Of a stretch of 64,000 nucleotides of DNA, positions 34,730-43,486 are shown in pieces (within the stretch, counting starts at the first letter, position 1; each line of letters begins with the position of its first letter). A model generated the notes under the pieces. That model saw only the letters and a program-made list of their open reading frames with translations, was not told the DNA's origin and searched no databases. The DNA is taken from positions 1,922,001-1,986,000 of the forward strand of contig NC_015948.1 in NCBI RefSeq assembly GCF_000223905.1. Direction: 5' to 3'. The stretch is from Haloarcula hispanica ATCC 33960. Lineage in GTDB: Archaea; Halobacteriota; Halobacteria; Halobacteriales; Haloarculaceae. Position numbers and translations under genes: made by a program.

Positions 34730-36355
34730 TTACGCCTCGAACGAAACCCGACGAGCGGCGAGCCCGGCGACCACGATGAGTCCGAGCGAGGCCACGAGTG
34801 CCCCAATCGGCGTGTCGAACCCGCCGGCCCCCCAGTCAGCGTCGAAGACGGCACCGAAGTAGTCGGCCGCGTCGCGGCCGTGCAACACGAGTACGACCTC
34901 GCGATTCGACGTCGCTGCCGCCTCGTTCCAGTTGAGGCTGCCGACGACGACCTGCTTGTTGTCGATGACGGCGCCCTTCGCGTGGATCTTCTCGTAGCGA
35001 CCGGCGGGGTCCGCCACTTTCGCCGTCAGCGATGCGTCGTTGCGGTCGGCCCACTCCCGAAACCGCTGTGCTGTCTGCGTGTTCTCCTCGCGAACGTACC
35101 ACGCGTCACTCAGCAGGAGGCGGACTTCGACGCCGCGCGACGCGGCCCGGCGGAGCGCCCGCAGAAGTGGGCTCTCCCAATCTCCGACCGTGGGCTGGAT
35201 GACGTCGATGGAGTCGTCCGCGTCGTCTATCGTCGCGACGAGTTTGCCCTGGGCATTGTCCGGGGTAACCAAGAGGTCCGTCCGCTGGACGGCCACCGAC
35301 TCCGTCCGGAACTCGCTCGGGTACGAGCCCGTCGCCGGCTCGCCCTGCTCGAACTGTCGCCCCTGACGGTACTCCCCCCACCGCTCGCTGTCCTGCCAGC
35401 CGGCGTCAGATCGGAACGTCTGATTCAGCCCGTCGACGACCCGTCGTTGTGCCGTGATGACGCCCCAGCCCCGGCTGCTGTTTCCGCCGGTTCCCGCGGG
35501 TTTCCAGTTCTCCGTCAGCACGACGGCCCGCCCGTCGGCGACGGCGTACTTCGCGTGGTGGTAGCGGTATCTGGTGCGCGGGCCAGTCACTACCCGAACC
35601 GGGACGCCGGCGTCGGTCAGCCGGTCGAGGGTGCGGGCTTCCGCGGCGGTGCGGCTCCCGACCGGTTCACCTTCGAGAAGGACGCGGACCGTCGCGCCAC
35701 GGCGCTGGGCGGCGATGAGGGCGTCGGCGACCCTGGCCGAGGAGAGCGTGTAGCCGGCCAGGTACACCCGTTCGGTAGCGTTGCGAATCGGTTGCATCGG
35801 CGCGGCGGGCGAGTCCGGAAGCGTGAACGCTTGTACCTCGCCGCCGGCGGCCCTGACGACCGGTCGGTCCGTCGCGCCCAGCGGTCGCCAGCGGATGACT
35901 GATCCGTTTACCTCGCCGAGTTCCCCCTCGACAGCCTCGGTGTACCGAACGGCATCGACAGTCTGATTGGCACGCTGAAGGCGAACCCGCTCGCCCCCGT
36001 TTGCCAGCGCGAGATGTCCGTCGAGGCCGACGACCGGCCGGTCGGTGAGCCCGCGTGTCCGGTTCGGTGCCGTCGAGAGGACGACGCGCCCGCGTGCGCT
36101 GGTATTCGGAATACCCGCAGTCCCGTCACCGTCGGTAATGGCGTACTGTCCGATGTCGGTCCCGTCGGGGATGTCAAGGACGACGAACTCCCCCGCGTCG
36201 CCGCCAGCGACAGGGTCCGGGTACACCGCGTGAATCGACGGCTCCGCAGGACGGCTGGCTGTTGTGCCGGCTTGAGACGCCTGTCCAACTGCGATATGGG
36301 GACCTATCGCGGCGAGGACGAGCACGCAACAGACGAGTGGGGCGAGCGACCGCAT
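34730..36355 (-). CDS. Secreted phospholipase D-like protein with lamin-tail domain
   Basis: A 541-residue protein, exported by an N-terminal signal (MRSLAPLVCCVLVLAAIGPH) and anchored by a C-terminal helix (about 515-535) with RR after it. Residues about 40-150 form a lamin-tail domain (AVYPDPVAGGDAGEFVVL). Two PLD domains follow, each with a complete HxK(x)4D motif: HAKYAVAD, and later HAKGAVID with GSLNWNE. The pair would form one active site outside the cell. The natural substrate (phospholipid or DNA) is unknown. A TATA box GTATAAAAAG at 36378-36387 sits 27 bases before the ATG. Confidence 0.85.
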   Translation of the reverse strand: MRSLAPLVCCVLVLAAIGPHIAVGQASQAGTTASRPAEPSIHAVYPDPVAGGDAGEFVVLDIPDGTDIGQYAITDGDGTAGIPNTSARGRVVLSTAPNRTRGLTDRPVVGLDGHLALANGGERVRLQRANQTVDAVRYTEAVEGELGEVNGSVIRWRPLGATDRPVVRAAGGEVQAFTLPDSPAAPMQPIRNATERVYLAGYTLSSARVADALIAAQRRGATVRVLLEGEPVGSRTAAEARTLDRLTDAGVPVRVVTGPRTRYRYHHAKYAVADGRAVVLTENWKPAGTGGNSSRGWGVITAQRRVVDGLNQTFRSDAGWQDSERWGEYRQGRQFEQGEPATGSYPSEFRTESVAVQRTDLLVTPDNAQGKLVATIDDADDSIDVIQPTVGDWESPLLRALRRAASRGVEVRLLLSDAWYVREENTQTAQRFREWADRNDASLTAKVADPAGRYEKIHAKGAVIDNKQVVVGSLNWNEAAATSNREVVLVLHGRDAADYFGAVFDADWGAGGFDTPIGALVASLGLIVVAGLAARRVSFEA

Positions 36356-36397
36356 CGGGGCGTCTGGCCGCCCGTTCGTATAAAAAGATTCCCTGAC

Positions 36398-37672
36398 TCA
36401 GGCGCTTGACGCCTTCTCGGCTTCGGCCTGGACGATGTACGCGCGGTCGTCCGTGTAGCGGGCGGCTTCCTCGAGCGCCGTTTCGGTCCCGATCTGTCGG
36501 AGCGCCCACGCGGCGGAGGCGCGCACGGAGTCGCTGTCGTCGGACTCGAGTATGTCGCCGAGCGGCTCGATAGCGCGGGTGTCACCCAGCAGGCCCAGAG
36601 TGCGGGCGGCGACCGAGCGGATTTCTTCGCTGTCGGCGTCGAGTCGGTTGGCGACCGGCTGGACCGACTCCGCGCTGCCGATAGCGCCCAGCGCGCGCAG
36701 CGTGACTTTCTGGAGCGCGGGGTCGCCGTCGCCGTCGATGTAGTCGTGCAGCGTCTCGGTCGCGCGCTCGTCGCCGATCTTCCCCAGTACCTCGATTGGC
36801 CCTTTGTCGCGCTTCTGGGCGCGCTGGTGCATCGCGTCGAAGGCCGGCTCGGCGTCGCTGCCGAGGTTGTACAGGAGGTCGACGATGTATCCGTCGAAGA
36901 ACTCCGACCCGAGTTTGTCGTATGCGAACAGAACCTGTTCGAAGTCCCCCTCCTCGGCGTGGAGCTTCGCGGCGTTCCACTCCGGCGGGAAGTCCTTCCG
37001 GTTCTCGTTGGTCAGGATATCATAGAAGCCGCGGGCGTCGAGTTGCTCCTGTACCGTGAGGTCGTCCCAGACTTCGGCTTCGTCCAGCCCTGTTTCCAAC
37101 GTTTCCGCCGCTTCGAGGAGCCCTTCGATAGTTTCCGTGTCCTCGTCAGGGTCGAGGTTTGCCGCTTCGATAGCGTCGACGACTGTGGTCAGCGCATCCC
37201 CGGCAGCGACGAAATCGCCGCCCGTGTCGGCGTCGTGGTCGACGAACTCGGCGCTTTCGTCGAGGAACGTCTCGACGGCCTCCTGGGCCTCGCCCTCGCC
37301 GTCGTCGGTCCACTCGCTGTCGGTGACGGTGTCTTCCGCGTCGGAAACGATAGTGACCACGTCCTCGGCGTAGGGGCCACGCTGTGCATCGAGGTCGTCC
37401 CGGAGGTCCGAGAGCTGTGACTCCAGTTCCTCGCGGGGGTCTTCAGCGTCGTCGTCGTCCTCGTCGGGTTCGGGCAGGTCGGCGGCTTCGAGGTCGCTCT
37501 CGATGTCGTCGAGGGACGACTCCACGTCGTCGAGGTCGGCCTCCGTCTCTGCGGCCTCTAACGCGTCGCTGGCCTCTGTAAGACGCGATTCCAGTTCTTC
37601 GGCGGTCACGTCGATCTCGTCTGCTGCCTCGGCGTCGTCCGACGCGTCGGCATCGTCGTCCCCGTTGCTCAT
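36398..37672 (-). CDS. HEAT-repeat protein with acidic coiled-coil N-terminus
   Basis: A 424-residue cytoplasmic protein. Residues 1 to about 130 are very acidic, with heptad-like patterns (EELESRLTEASDALEAAETE). A middle region contains LTVQEQLDARGFYDILTNEN. The last 140 residues are four HEAT/PBS-lyase repeats (EVLGKIGDERATETLHDYID, RALGAIGSAESVQPV, RTLGLLGDTRAIEPL, WALRQIGTETALEEA). Such repeats mediate protein contacts. The partner is unknown. The start at ATG 37672 is chosen because upstream sequence is Arg- and Cys-rich and not haloarchaeal in composition. Confidence 0.75.
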   Translation of the reverse strand: MSNGDDDADASDDAEAADEIDVTAEELESRLTEASDALEAAETEADLDDVESSLDDIESDLEAADLPEPDEDDDDAEDPREELESQLSDLRDDLDAQRGPYAEDVVTIVSDAEDTVTDSEWTDDGEGEAQEAVETFLDESAEFVDHDADTGGDFVAAGDALTTVVDAIEAANLDPDEDTETIEGLLEAAETLETGLDEAEVWDDLTVQEQLDARGFYDILTNENRKDFPPEWNAAKLHAEEGDFEQVLFAYDKLGSEFFDGYIVDLLYNLGSDAEPAFDAMHQRAQKRDKGPIEVLGKIGDERATETLHDYIDGDGDPALQKVTLRALGAIGSAESVQPVANRLDADSEEIRSVAARTLGLLGDTRAIEPLGDILESDDSDSVRASAAWALRQIGTETALEEAARYTDDRAYIVQAEAEKASSA

Positions 37673-37797
37673 GTCCAAGACTGTGTCGGAGCGGGCCAAG
37701 AGCGTTTTCCTTTCGAGGCGGGCGGCTGAACCACGTCGCCGCTGGGCCAACGAGCAAAGAATATGTATCGGGAGTTGCAGTGCCATGGGTAGCGAGC

Positions 37798-39420
37798 ATG
37801 ACTGACGCGACACCGCCGGATGACGGACAAAACCCGACGACACCGGAGGAACCGGAAACCGCCGGCTTCGTCGAGTACGGCATCGACGACAAGCCACCGC
37901 GAAAGCAGGCGATACTGCTCGGCGTCCAGCACTACCTGACCATGATCGGCGCGTCCGTGGCGATCCCGCTCGGACTCGCGGGCGCAATGGGGATGTTCGA
38001 GGCCGCGCCGGACCAGGTCGGCCGTCTCATCGGGACGTTCTTCGTCGTCTCCGGCATCGCGACGCTCGCCCAGACGACGCTCGGGAACAGATACCCGATC
38101 GTCCAAGGTGGGACGTTCTCCATGCTCGCGCCCGGGCTGGCCATCATCGGCGTGCTGGCCCAGCAGGGGGCGGACTGGCAGACAATGCTCGTCGAACTAC
38201 AGGGAGCTGTCATCGTCGCCGGCATCGTCGAAGTGGTGATCGGCTACAGCGGCCTCATGGGGAAGCTGAAGCGGTACGTCGGGCCGGTCGTCATCGCGCC
38301 GGTCATCGCGCTCATCGGACTGTCGCTGTTCAACGTCCCACAGATAGCGAACCCGAACTTCGGCAACCCCGGGACCGGGCAAAACTGGTGGCTGCTCGGG
38401 CTCACAATGCTCTCGATTATCGCGTGTTCGCAGTATCTCGATCGACGCCACCGCGCGTTCAAGCTCTTTCCCGTACTTCTGGGTATTCTGTTTGCATGGA
38501 CCGTCGCGGCTATCCTCTCGGTCACCGGCGTCTTCGCCGCAGGCTCGGTCAGCTATGTCTCGCTCGGTTCGGTCACGAACGCACCGCTGGTCCAGCCCAT
38601 CTACCCGTTCCAGTGGGGGCTCCCGCAGTTCACGCCGGGGTTCATCGTCGGGATGTTCGCCGGGATGCTCGCTTCCGTCGTCGAGAGCTTCGGCGATTAC
38701 CACTCCGTCGCCCGCATTGCCGGCCGCGGTGCGCCGAACAGCCGCCGAATCAACGACGGTATCGGGATGGAGGGGGTCGGCAACGTATTCGCCGGCATCA
38801 TGGGCACCGGCAACGGCTGTACGTCGTACACTGAGAACGTCGGTGCGATCGCCATCACCGGCGTCGCCTCCCGCTACGTCGTGCAGATCGGCGCCGCGGT
38901 AATGATTCTGGTCGGCTACTTCGGTCCAGCGGGCCAGCTGTTCGCGACCATCCCGTCGCCGATCATCGGCGGCCTCTACATCGTCATGTTCGGACAGATC
39001 GCTGCCGTTGGCCTCTCACAGCTCAAATACGTCGACCTCGATGCCAACCGGAACGTGTTCATCGTCGGCTTCGCGCTCTTTGCCGGCCTGGCGGTGCCCG
39101 AGTATATGAGCCAGGTCGGGCAGGGAATGGACGTCGGCAGTGCGACAGCTCTCCAGCAGGGCTTGGCAGCCGTTCCGGTCCTCGGGAGTGTGCTCGGGAC
39201 CGATGTGGTCGCGACGACGCTGTTCGTCATGGGTGGCACCGGGATGGTCGTCGGCGGTATCGTCGCCTTCGTCCTCGACAACACCGTGCCGGGGACCCGC
39301 GAGGAGCGCGGCCTCGCAGCCTGGGCCGCGCTCACGGAGGACGACAGCGAATACGTCTCGTCACTGGACCGCATCCGCGGCCGCGGCGGCGACCGCCCGG
39401 CTGCAGTGAGCGACGACTGA
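37798..39420 (+). CDS. NCS2-family nucleobase permease
   Basis: A 540-residue transporter with about 14 membrane helices, of the nucleobase-ascorbate (uracil/xanthine) family. Typical parts are the start of helix 1 (LGVQHYLTMIGASVAIPLGL), the QGGTFSMLAPGLAII half-helix of the substrate site, SVVESFGDYHSVARIAG with its Glu, and the GTGNGCTSYTENVGAIAITG half-helix (family signature NxGxxxxT). Substrate is probably uracil or xanthine. ATG 37798 is preferred to 37780. A membrane protein gene follows after two bases. Confidence 0.87.
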   Translation: MTDATPPDDGQNPTTPEEPETAGFVEYGIDDKPPRKQAILLGVQHYLTMIGASVAIPLGLAGAMGMFEAAPDQVGRLIGTFFVVSGIATLAQTTLGNRYPIVQGGTFSMLAPGLAIIGVLAQQGADWQTMLVELQGAVIVAGIVEVVIGYSGLMGKLKRYVGPVVIAPVIALIGLSLFNVPQIANPNFGNPGTGQNWWLLGLTMLSIIACSQYLDRRHRAFKLFPVLLGILFAWTVAAILSVTGVFAAGSVSYVSLGSVTNAPLVQPIYPFQWGLPQFTPGFIVGMFAGMLASVVESFGDYHSVARIAGRGAPNSRRINDGIGMEGVGNVFAGIMGTGNGCTSYTENVGAIAITGVASRYVVQIGAAVMILVGYFGPAGQLFATIPSPIIGGLYIVMFGQIAAVGLSQLKYVDLDANRNVFIVGFALFAGLAVPEYMSQVGQGMDVGSATALQQGLAAVPVLGSVLGTDVVATTLFVMGGTGMVVGGIVAFVLDNTVPGTREERGLAAWAALTEDDSEYVSSLDRIRGRGGDRPAAVSDD

Positions 39421-39422
39421 CC

Positions 39423-39845
39423 GTGGACGACGACGGCGACGGCACGACCGCAGACGCCGCATCGCTTGTCGACACCGAGCGGTACGCCGGCACGCTCCGA
39501 ACCGGCGGGACTGTCATTCTCGGTGCTGATCGCCTGGTGGTCGACCGTGGCGACAATCCGGTGGTCGTCGACCTCGACGACATCGTCGAGGTAAGTCTTC
39601 AGGACGTCGACTGGTTTCTCGCGGTGATGAGCGCCGCGCTGGTCGGGTTCGGTCTGCTGTCACTTGACCGGTCGGTCCTCCTCGGCGGGGCCTTCGCTGT
39701 CGCCGGTGCCGCCAGCCTCGCGCTCACCTACCGCAAGCGGTACGCGCTCAGGATACAGGTCACCGGTCGTACCGACCCACTCAGGTGCTTCCCTGCGGAC
39801 CCACAGACGCTGCTTGCCGAACTGGAAGCGGCCCTAGCCGACTGA
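39423..39845 (+). CDS. Small membrane protein, possibly PH-like
   Basis: A 140-residue protein starting with GTG two bases behind the permease stop, so probably co-transcribed. Residues 20-60 are beta-rich (GTVILGADRLVVDRGDNPVV), then come two membrane helices (about 64-95), and a final soluble part (YRKRYALRIQVTGRTDPLRC). The strand-turn pattern resembles bacterial PH-type domains, but the match is not firm. Function unknown; it may modulate the permease. Confidence 0.55.
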   Translation: MDDDGDGTTADAASLVDTERYAGTLRTGGTVILGADRLVVDRGDNPVVVDLDDIVEVSLQDVDWFLAVMSAALVGFGLLSLDRSVLLGGAFAVAGAASLALTYRKRYALRIQVTGRTDPLRCFPADPQTLLAELEAALAD

Positions 39846-39891
39846 CCGGAAATCGCCTACACTTACGCCCGTCCCCGTTCCAGTCGGTCGT

Positions 39892-40542
39892 ATGCCCGCA
39901 GACAGCGTCCAGTCGCTCATCGACCAGTTACGCGAAGAAGCCGAGATGGACCGGCCGAACGATCTGACGCCCGATGTCGGCATCGTCATGGGGTCGGACT
40001 CGGACCTGCCGACGATGGCCGGCGGGCAGGGCAAGCGGCCCGGGGCCTACGCGGCGCTTGCCGACGAACTCGGCTTCGAGGAACAGACGGACTACACCGA
40101 CGCGCCCGAGAGCCGCTTCACCTTCGAGACGTTCGTCTGCTCGGCCCATCGGACGCCGGACCTGATGTACGCGTACGCAGAGACGGCCGCTGACCGCGGC
40201 ATCGACGTCATTATCGCCGGCGCTGGCGGCAAATCCGCGGACCTGCCGAACATGACCGCCAGCATCGCCTACCCGCTGCCGGTTATTGGCGTCCCAGTGC
40301 AGGAGAAATCCGTCGACTCGGTCATCGGGATGCCACAGGGCGCGCCGCTGACCGCGGTCGACGCTGGCAAGTCGTTCAACGCCGCGCTCTCCGCGGTACA
40401 GATTCTCGCACGGCAGCACGACGAACTCCGTGACCGTCTCGTCTCGTATCACGAAGGCCTCCAGACCAACGTCGGCGAGGCGTCGCGCGACCTCCACGAA
40501 CTCGGGACACCCGGGTTCAAGCGCGAGTACTGGGACGAGTGA
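39892..40542 (+). CDS. purE: N5-carboxyaminoimidazole ribonucleotide mutase
   Basis: PurE rearranges the PurK product to 4-carboxyaminoimidazole ribonucleotide. The 216-residue protein has the diagnostic GIVMGSDSDLP, SAHRTPDLMY, IAGAGGKSADLPNMTASIAY and IGMPQGAPLTAVDAG. It has an N-terminal helix of about 25 residues and a longer segment than usual between GSDSD and SAHRTP (about 45 residues, containing GGQGKRPGAYAALADELGF). A box around 39857-39866 suits leaderless transcription. purK lies 13 kb away. Confidence 0.93.
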   Translation: MPADSVQSLIDQLREEAEMDRPNDLTPDVGIVMGSDSDLPTMAGGQGKRPGAYAALADELGFEEQTDYTDAPESRFTFETFVCSAHRTPDLMYAYAETAADRGIDVIIAGAGGKSADLPNMTASIAYPLPVIGVPVQEKSVDSVIGMPQGAPLTAVDAGKSFNAALSAVQILARQHDELRDRLVSYHEGLQTNVGEASRDLHELGTPGFKREYWDE

Positions 40543-40698
40543 TAACTGAGGGGCGTCACACCCTGGGAGGTGCGGCAGTTACAGGTCACTTGCCATCCGA
40601 GAGCGCGTCGGCTCTTAAAGACCCACAGGGCCGAAAAACCGAACAATGAACCCTTATATGCGAGTACTTCTAACCGGCAGACGATAGGAGATACCGGA

Positions 40699-41112
40699 AT
40701 GAGTAATCCATGGATCGCCATCGGCGCGCTCGCGGTCGTGGCGCTAGCCATCCCACTGACGATGATGGCAGTTTCGAGCCTATTGCGGCCCAGCGTGCCG
40801 GAACAAGGCAAACGCACCACCTACGAGTCCGGTGAAGTGCCGACTGGCAGCAGTCGACAGATCAAGTTTAATATCCAGTACTACATGGTCGCGCTGCTGT
40901 TCGTCGTCTTCGACATCGAGACCGTCTTCATCTTCCCGTGGACGGTCATCTACAGCGACGCTGCCGCTGAGCTCGGGATGACCACGGCACTGCTACCGAT
41001 GGTCGTATTCATTACGATTCTCGCCATCGGACTCGGTTGGGCCTGGCGTAACGGTGCAGTTCAGTGGGTGCGCAGTCCGCGCGCCACGAAGGGGGCAGAC
41101 ACATATGAGTAG
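40699..41112 (+). CDS. nuoA: NADH dehydrogenase-like complex subunit NuoA
   Basis: A 137-residue membrane subunit with three helices and the conserved loop YESGEVPTG. It also has FNIQYYMVALLFVVFDIETVF, whose acidic residues lie near the quinone tunnel. First gene of the nuo operon (40699-51475). ATG 40699 follows the box CCCTTATATG near 40650 by a leader of about 14 bases. Its stop overlaps the nuoB start by eight bases. Confidence 0.94.
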   Translation: MSNPWIAIGALAVVALAIPLTMMAVSSLLRPSVPEQGKRTTYESGEVPTGSSRQIKFNIQYYMVALLFVVFDIETVFIFPWTVIYSDAAAELGMTTALLPMVVFITILAIGLGWAWRNGAVQWVRSPRATKGADTYE

Positions 41113-41797
41113 TGACCAGACACCACCGGCCGTCGAAGACGTATCGACACAGGAGGCCCGCATGGGCGACGGGGCCGACGACCGCTTCAACTCGACGCTA
41201 CGTGAGGCGTTCGGGTCGACGCCGTTCATCCTGACCAAGTTCGACAAGTTCATGAACTGGGTCCGGGGCTCCTCGATGTTCATGCTGCAGTTCGGGATCG
41301 CCTGCTGTAGCATCGAGATGATCCACACCTACGCGATCAAACACGACCTCGACCGCTTCGGGTCAGGGGTGCCACGCGCGTCCCCGCGCCAGGCGGACGT
41401 CATCATCGTCCCGGGGACCATCGTCTCGAAGTTCGCGCCGCGGATGAAGCGCGTCTACGACCAGATGCCCGAGCCGAAGTTCGTCGTTTCGATGGGGTCG
41501 TGTACCATCTCCGGCGGCCCGTTCCAGGAAGGGTACAACGTGATCAAGGGCGCGGAGGAGGTCATCCCGGTCGACATCCACGTCCCGGGCTGTCCGCCCC
41601 GCCCCGAGGCACTCATCTACGGCGTCGCCAAACTGCAGGAGCGCATTGCCGAGGGCGAGTCCTCACCGGTGACGGTCAAACCCTACGAACTGGAGCAGTT
41701 CGGCGACCTCGAACAGGACGAGCTCGTGGATAAACTCGCCAGCGAGATCGACGAGGAAGACCTCGTCATGCGGTACAACTGGAACGACTCTCCATAA
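41105..41797 (+). CDS. nuoB: NuoB, iron-sulfur subunit of complex I
   Basis: A 230-residue protein carrying cluster N2, which passes electrons to quinone. The four ligands are visible in GIACCSIEM (two adjacent Cys), MGSCTISGGP and PGCPPRPE. An N-terminal hydrophilic extension of about 30 residues precedes the core. It overlaps nuoA by eight bases and is followed by nuoCD after six. Confidence 0.95.
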   Translation: MSSDQTPPAVEDVSTQEARMGDGADDRFNSTLREAFGSTPFILTKFDKFMNWVRGSSMFMLQFGIACCSIEMIHTYAIKHDLDRFGSGVPRASPRQADVIIVPGTIVSKFAPRMKRVYDQMPEPKFVVSMGSCTISGGPFQEGYNVIKGAEEVIPVDIHVPGCPPRPEALIYGVAKLQERIAEGESSPVTVKPYELEQFGDLEQDELVDKLASEIDEEDLVMRYNWNDSP

Positions 41798-41803
41798 CCT
41801 GCC

Positions 41804-43486
41804 ATGAGTTTAGAAAAACCATCACGCGATACGGCGCTCGACGTCGGCGTTACGGAGGACGGCCTTGATTACGACGCGCTCGCGGACCTGCTCGGGGGCC
41901 ACGTCCTCGACCGCGAGGAGCACGTCAACGCCGAGGGGTTCGTCATCCGTCCCGACGAGGTCCAGGAAGTCCTCTCGACGCTGAAAGAGGAGGCCGGGTT
42001 CGACCACTGCGCCTGTGTCACGGCACAGGAGTACGACGACCGGTACGAATCCATCTACCACCTGCGGAAGTACAACGACCCGACACAGGAGCTGTCGATC
42101 GTCGTCCCGTCGCCGAAAGACGACCCGCACAACGAGTCGGCCGCTCGCGTCTACGACACCGCGGACTGGCACGAGCGGGAGGCGTATGACCTGGTCGGGA
42201 TCGACTACAACGACCACCCGGACCTGCGTCGCATCCTCCTGCCAGAGACCTGGCAGGGCCACCCCCTGAGCCAGGACTACAATCAGGACCAGCCACAGAT
42301 CGTCTCACTGCGCGAGCACGCGAACCCACTGAAAGACGACAAACGCAGCGAGGACGATCCGGACACGATGTTCGTCAACATCGGCCCGCACCACCCGGCG
42401 ACCCACGGCGTGCTCCACGTCGAAACGGTGCTCGACGGCGAGCAGATCGCCGACCTCGAACCCGACATCGGCTACCTGCACCGCTGTGAGGAGCAGATGT
42501 GCCAGCAGGGCACCTACCGCCACCAGATCATGCCGTACCCCGACCGGTGGGACTACATTTCCGCTGGTATCCTCAACGAATGGGCGTACGCGCGCGCGGC
42601 CGAGGACCTCGCGGATATCGAGGTCCCCGAGTACGCGCAGGTCATCCGGACGATGGCGGCGGAGATGTGCCGGATCGCCTCGCACGAGCTTGCGCTGGCG
42701 ACGTTCGCGCTGGACGTGTTCGGCGACTTCACCGCCGTCTTCCAGTACGGCATCCGCGACCGCGAAATCGTCCAGAACCTGCTGGAAGACCTGACCGGGC
42801 AGCGGCTGATGTTCAACTATCTCCGGCTGGGCGGGGTCGCCTGGGACCTACCCGAGCCTCGCGACGAGTACTTCGAGAAGATCCGCGACTTCCTCGACGA
42901 TCTTCCACACAAGCTCGAAGAGATCCACGACCTCGTCACCGGCAACGAGATCTTCCAGATGCGGTGTGTCGACACCGGCGTCCTCTCGCCGGAGCAAGTC
43001 AAACAGTACGGCGCGACCGGTCCCGTGGCACGCGGGTCGGGCGTCGACTACGACATCCGGCGCGACGACCCGTACGGCTACTACGACGAACTCGACTGGA
43101 ACGTCGTCACCGAGCAGGGCGGCGACAACTTCAGCCGCGTTCTCGTCCGCCTTCGCGAGGTCGAGGAGTCCGCCCGCATCATCGAGCAGTGTGTCGACCT
43201 GCTGGAGCAGTGGCCGGAAGACGACCGCGAGATTCAGGCCAACGTCCCGCGGACGCTCCGACCCGACCCCGACAAGGAGATTTACCGCTCCGTCGAAGGT
43301 GCAAAGGGCGAACTCGGCATCTACATCCGCTCGGACGGCACGGACAAGCCGGCCCGGTTCAAGATCCGCAGTCCGTGCTTCTCGAACCTGCAGACGCTGC
43401 CGGAGATGTCCCAGGGCGAGTACATCCCTGACATGATCGCCTCGCTCGGGAGCCTCGACATCGTACTCGGGGAGGTGGACCGGTAA
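41804..43486 (+). CDS. nuoCD: NuoC-NuoD fusion subunit of complex I
   Basis: A 560-residue fused protein. About residues 1-165 are NuoC (HLRKYNDPTQELSIVVPSP, DWHEREAYDLVGIDYNDHPD, LLPETWQGHPL). Residues 185-560 are NuoD, with GPHHPATHGVLHVETVLDGE, EKIRDFLDDLPHKL and the C-terminal SLGSLDIVLGEVDR. NuoD lines the quinone site, and the His pair in GPHHPATHG is the usual quinone ligand region. The fusion is known from several bacteria and haloarchaea. The stop overlaps the nuoH start. Confidence 0.94.
   Translation: MSLEKPSRDTALDVGVTEDGLDYDALADLLGGHVLDREEHVNAEGFVIRPDEVQEVLSTLKEEAGFDHCACVTAQEYDDRYESIYHLRKYNDPTQELSIVVPSPKDDPHNESAARVYDTADWHEREAYDLVGIDYNDHPDLRRILLPETWQGHPLSQDYNQDQPQIVSLREHANPLKDDKRSEDDPDTMFVNIGPHHPATHGVLHVETVLDGEQIADLEPDIGYLHRCEEQMCQQGTYRHQIMPYPDRWDYISAGILNEWAYARAAEDLADIEVPEYAQVIRTMAAEMCRIASHELALATFALDVFGDFTAVFQYGIRDREIVQNLLEDLTGQRLMFNYLRLGGVAWDLPEPRDEYFEKIRDFLDDLPHKLEEIHDLVTGNEIFQMRCVDTGVLSPEQVKQYGATGPVARGSGVDYDIRRDDPYGYYDELDWNVVTEQGGDNFSRVLVRLREVEESARIIEQCVDLLEQWPEDDREIQANVPRTLRPDPDKEIYRSVEGAKGELGIYIRSDGTDKPARFKIRSPCFSNLQTLPEMSQGEYIPDMIASLGSLDIVLGEVDR

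Noticed and set aside
37673-37987. Extension of the HEAT-repeat protein upstream to 37987
   Set aside because: The extra 105 residues are Arg-, Ser- and Cys-rich and overlap the divergent permease gene. The acidic start MSNGDDDADASDD at 37672 fits the organism.
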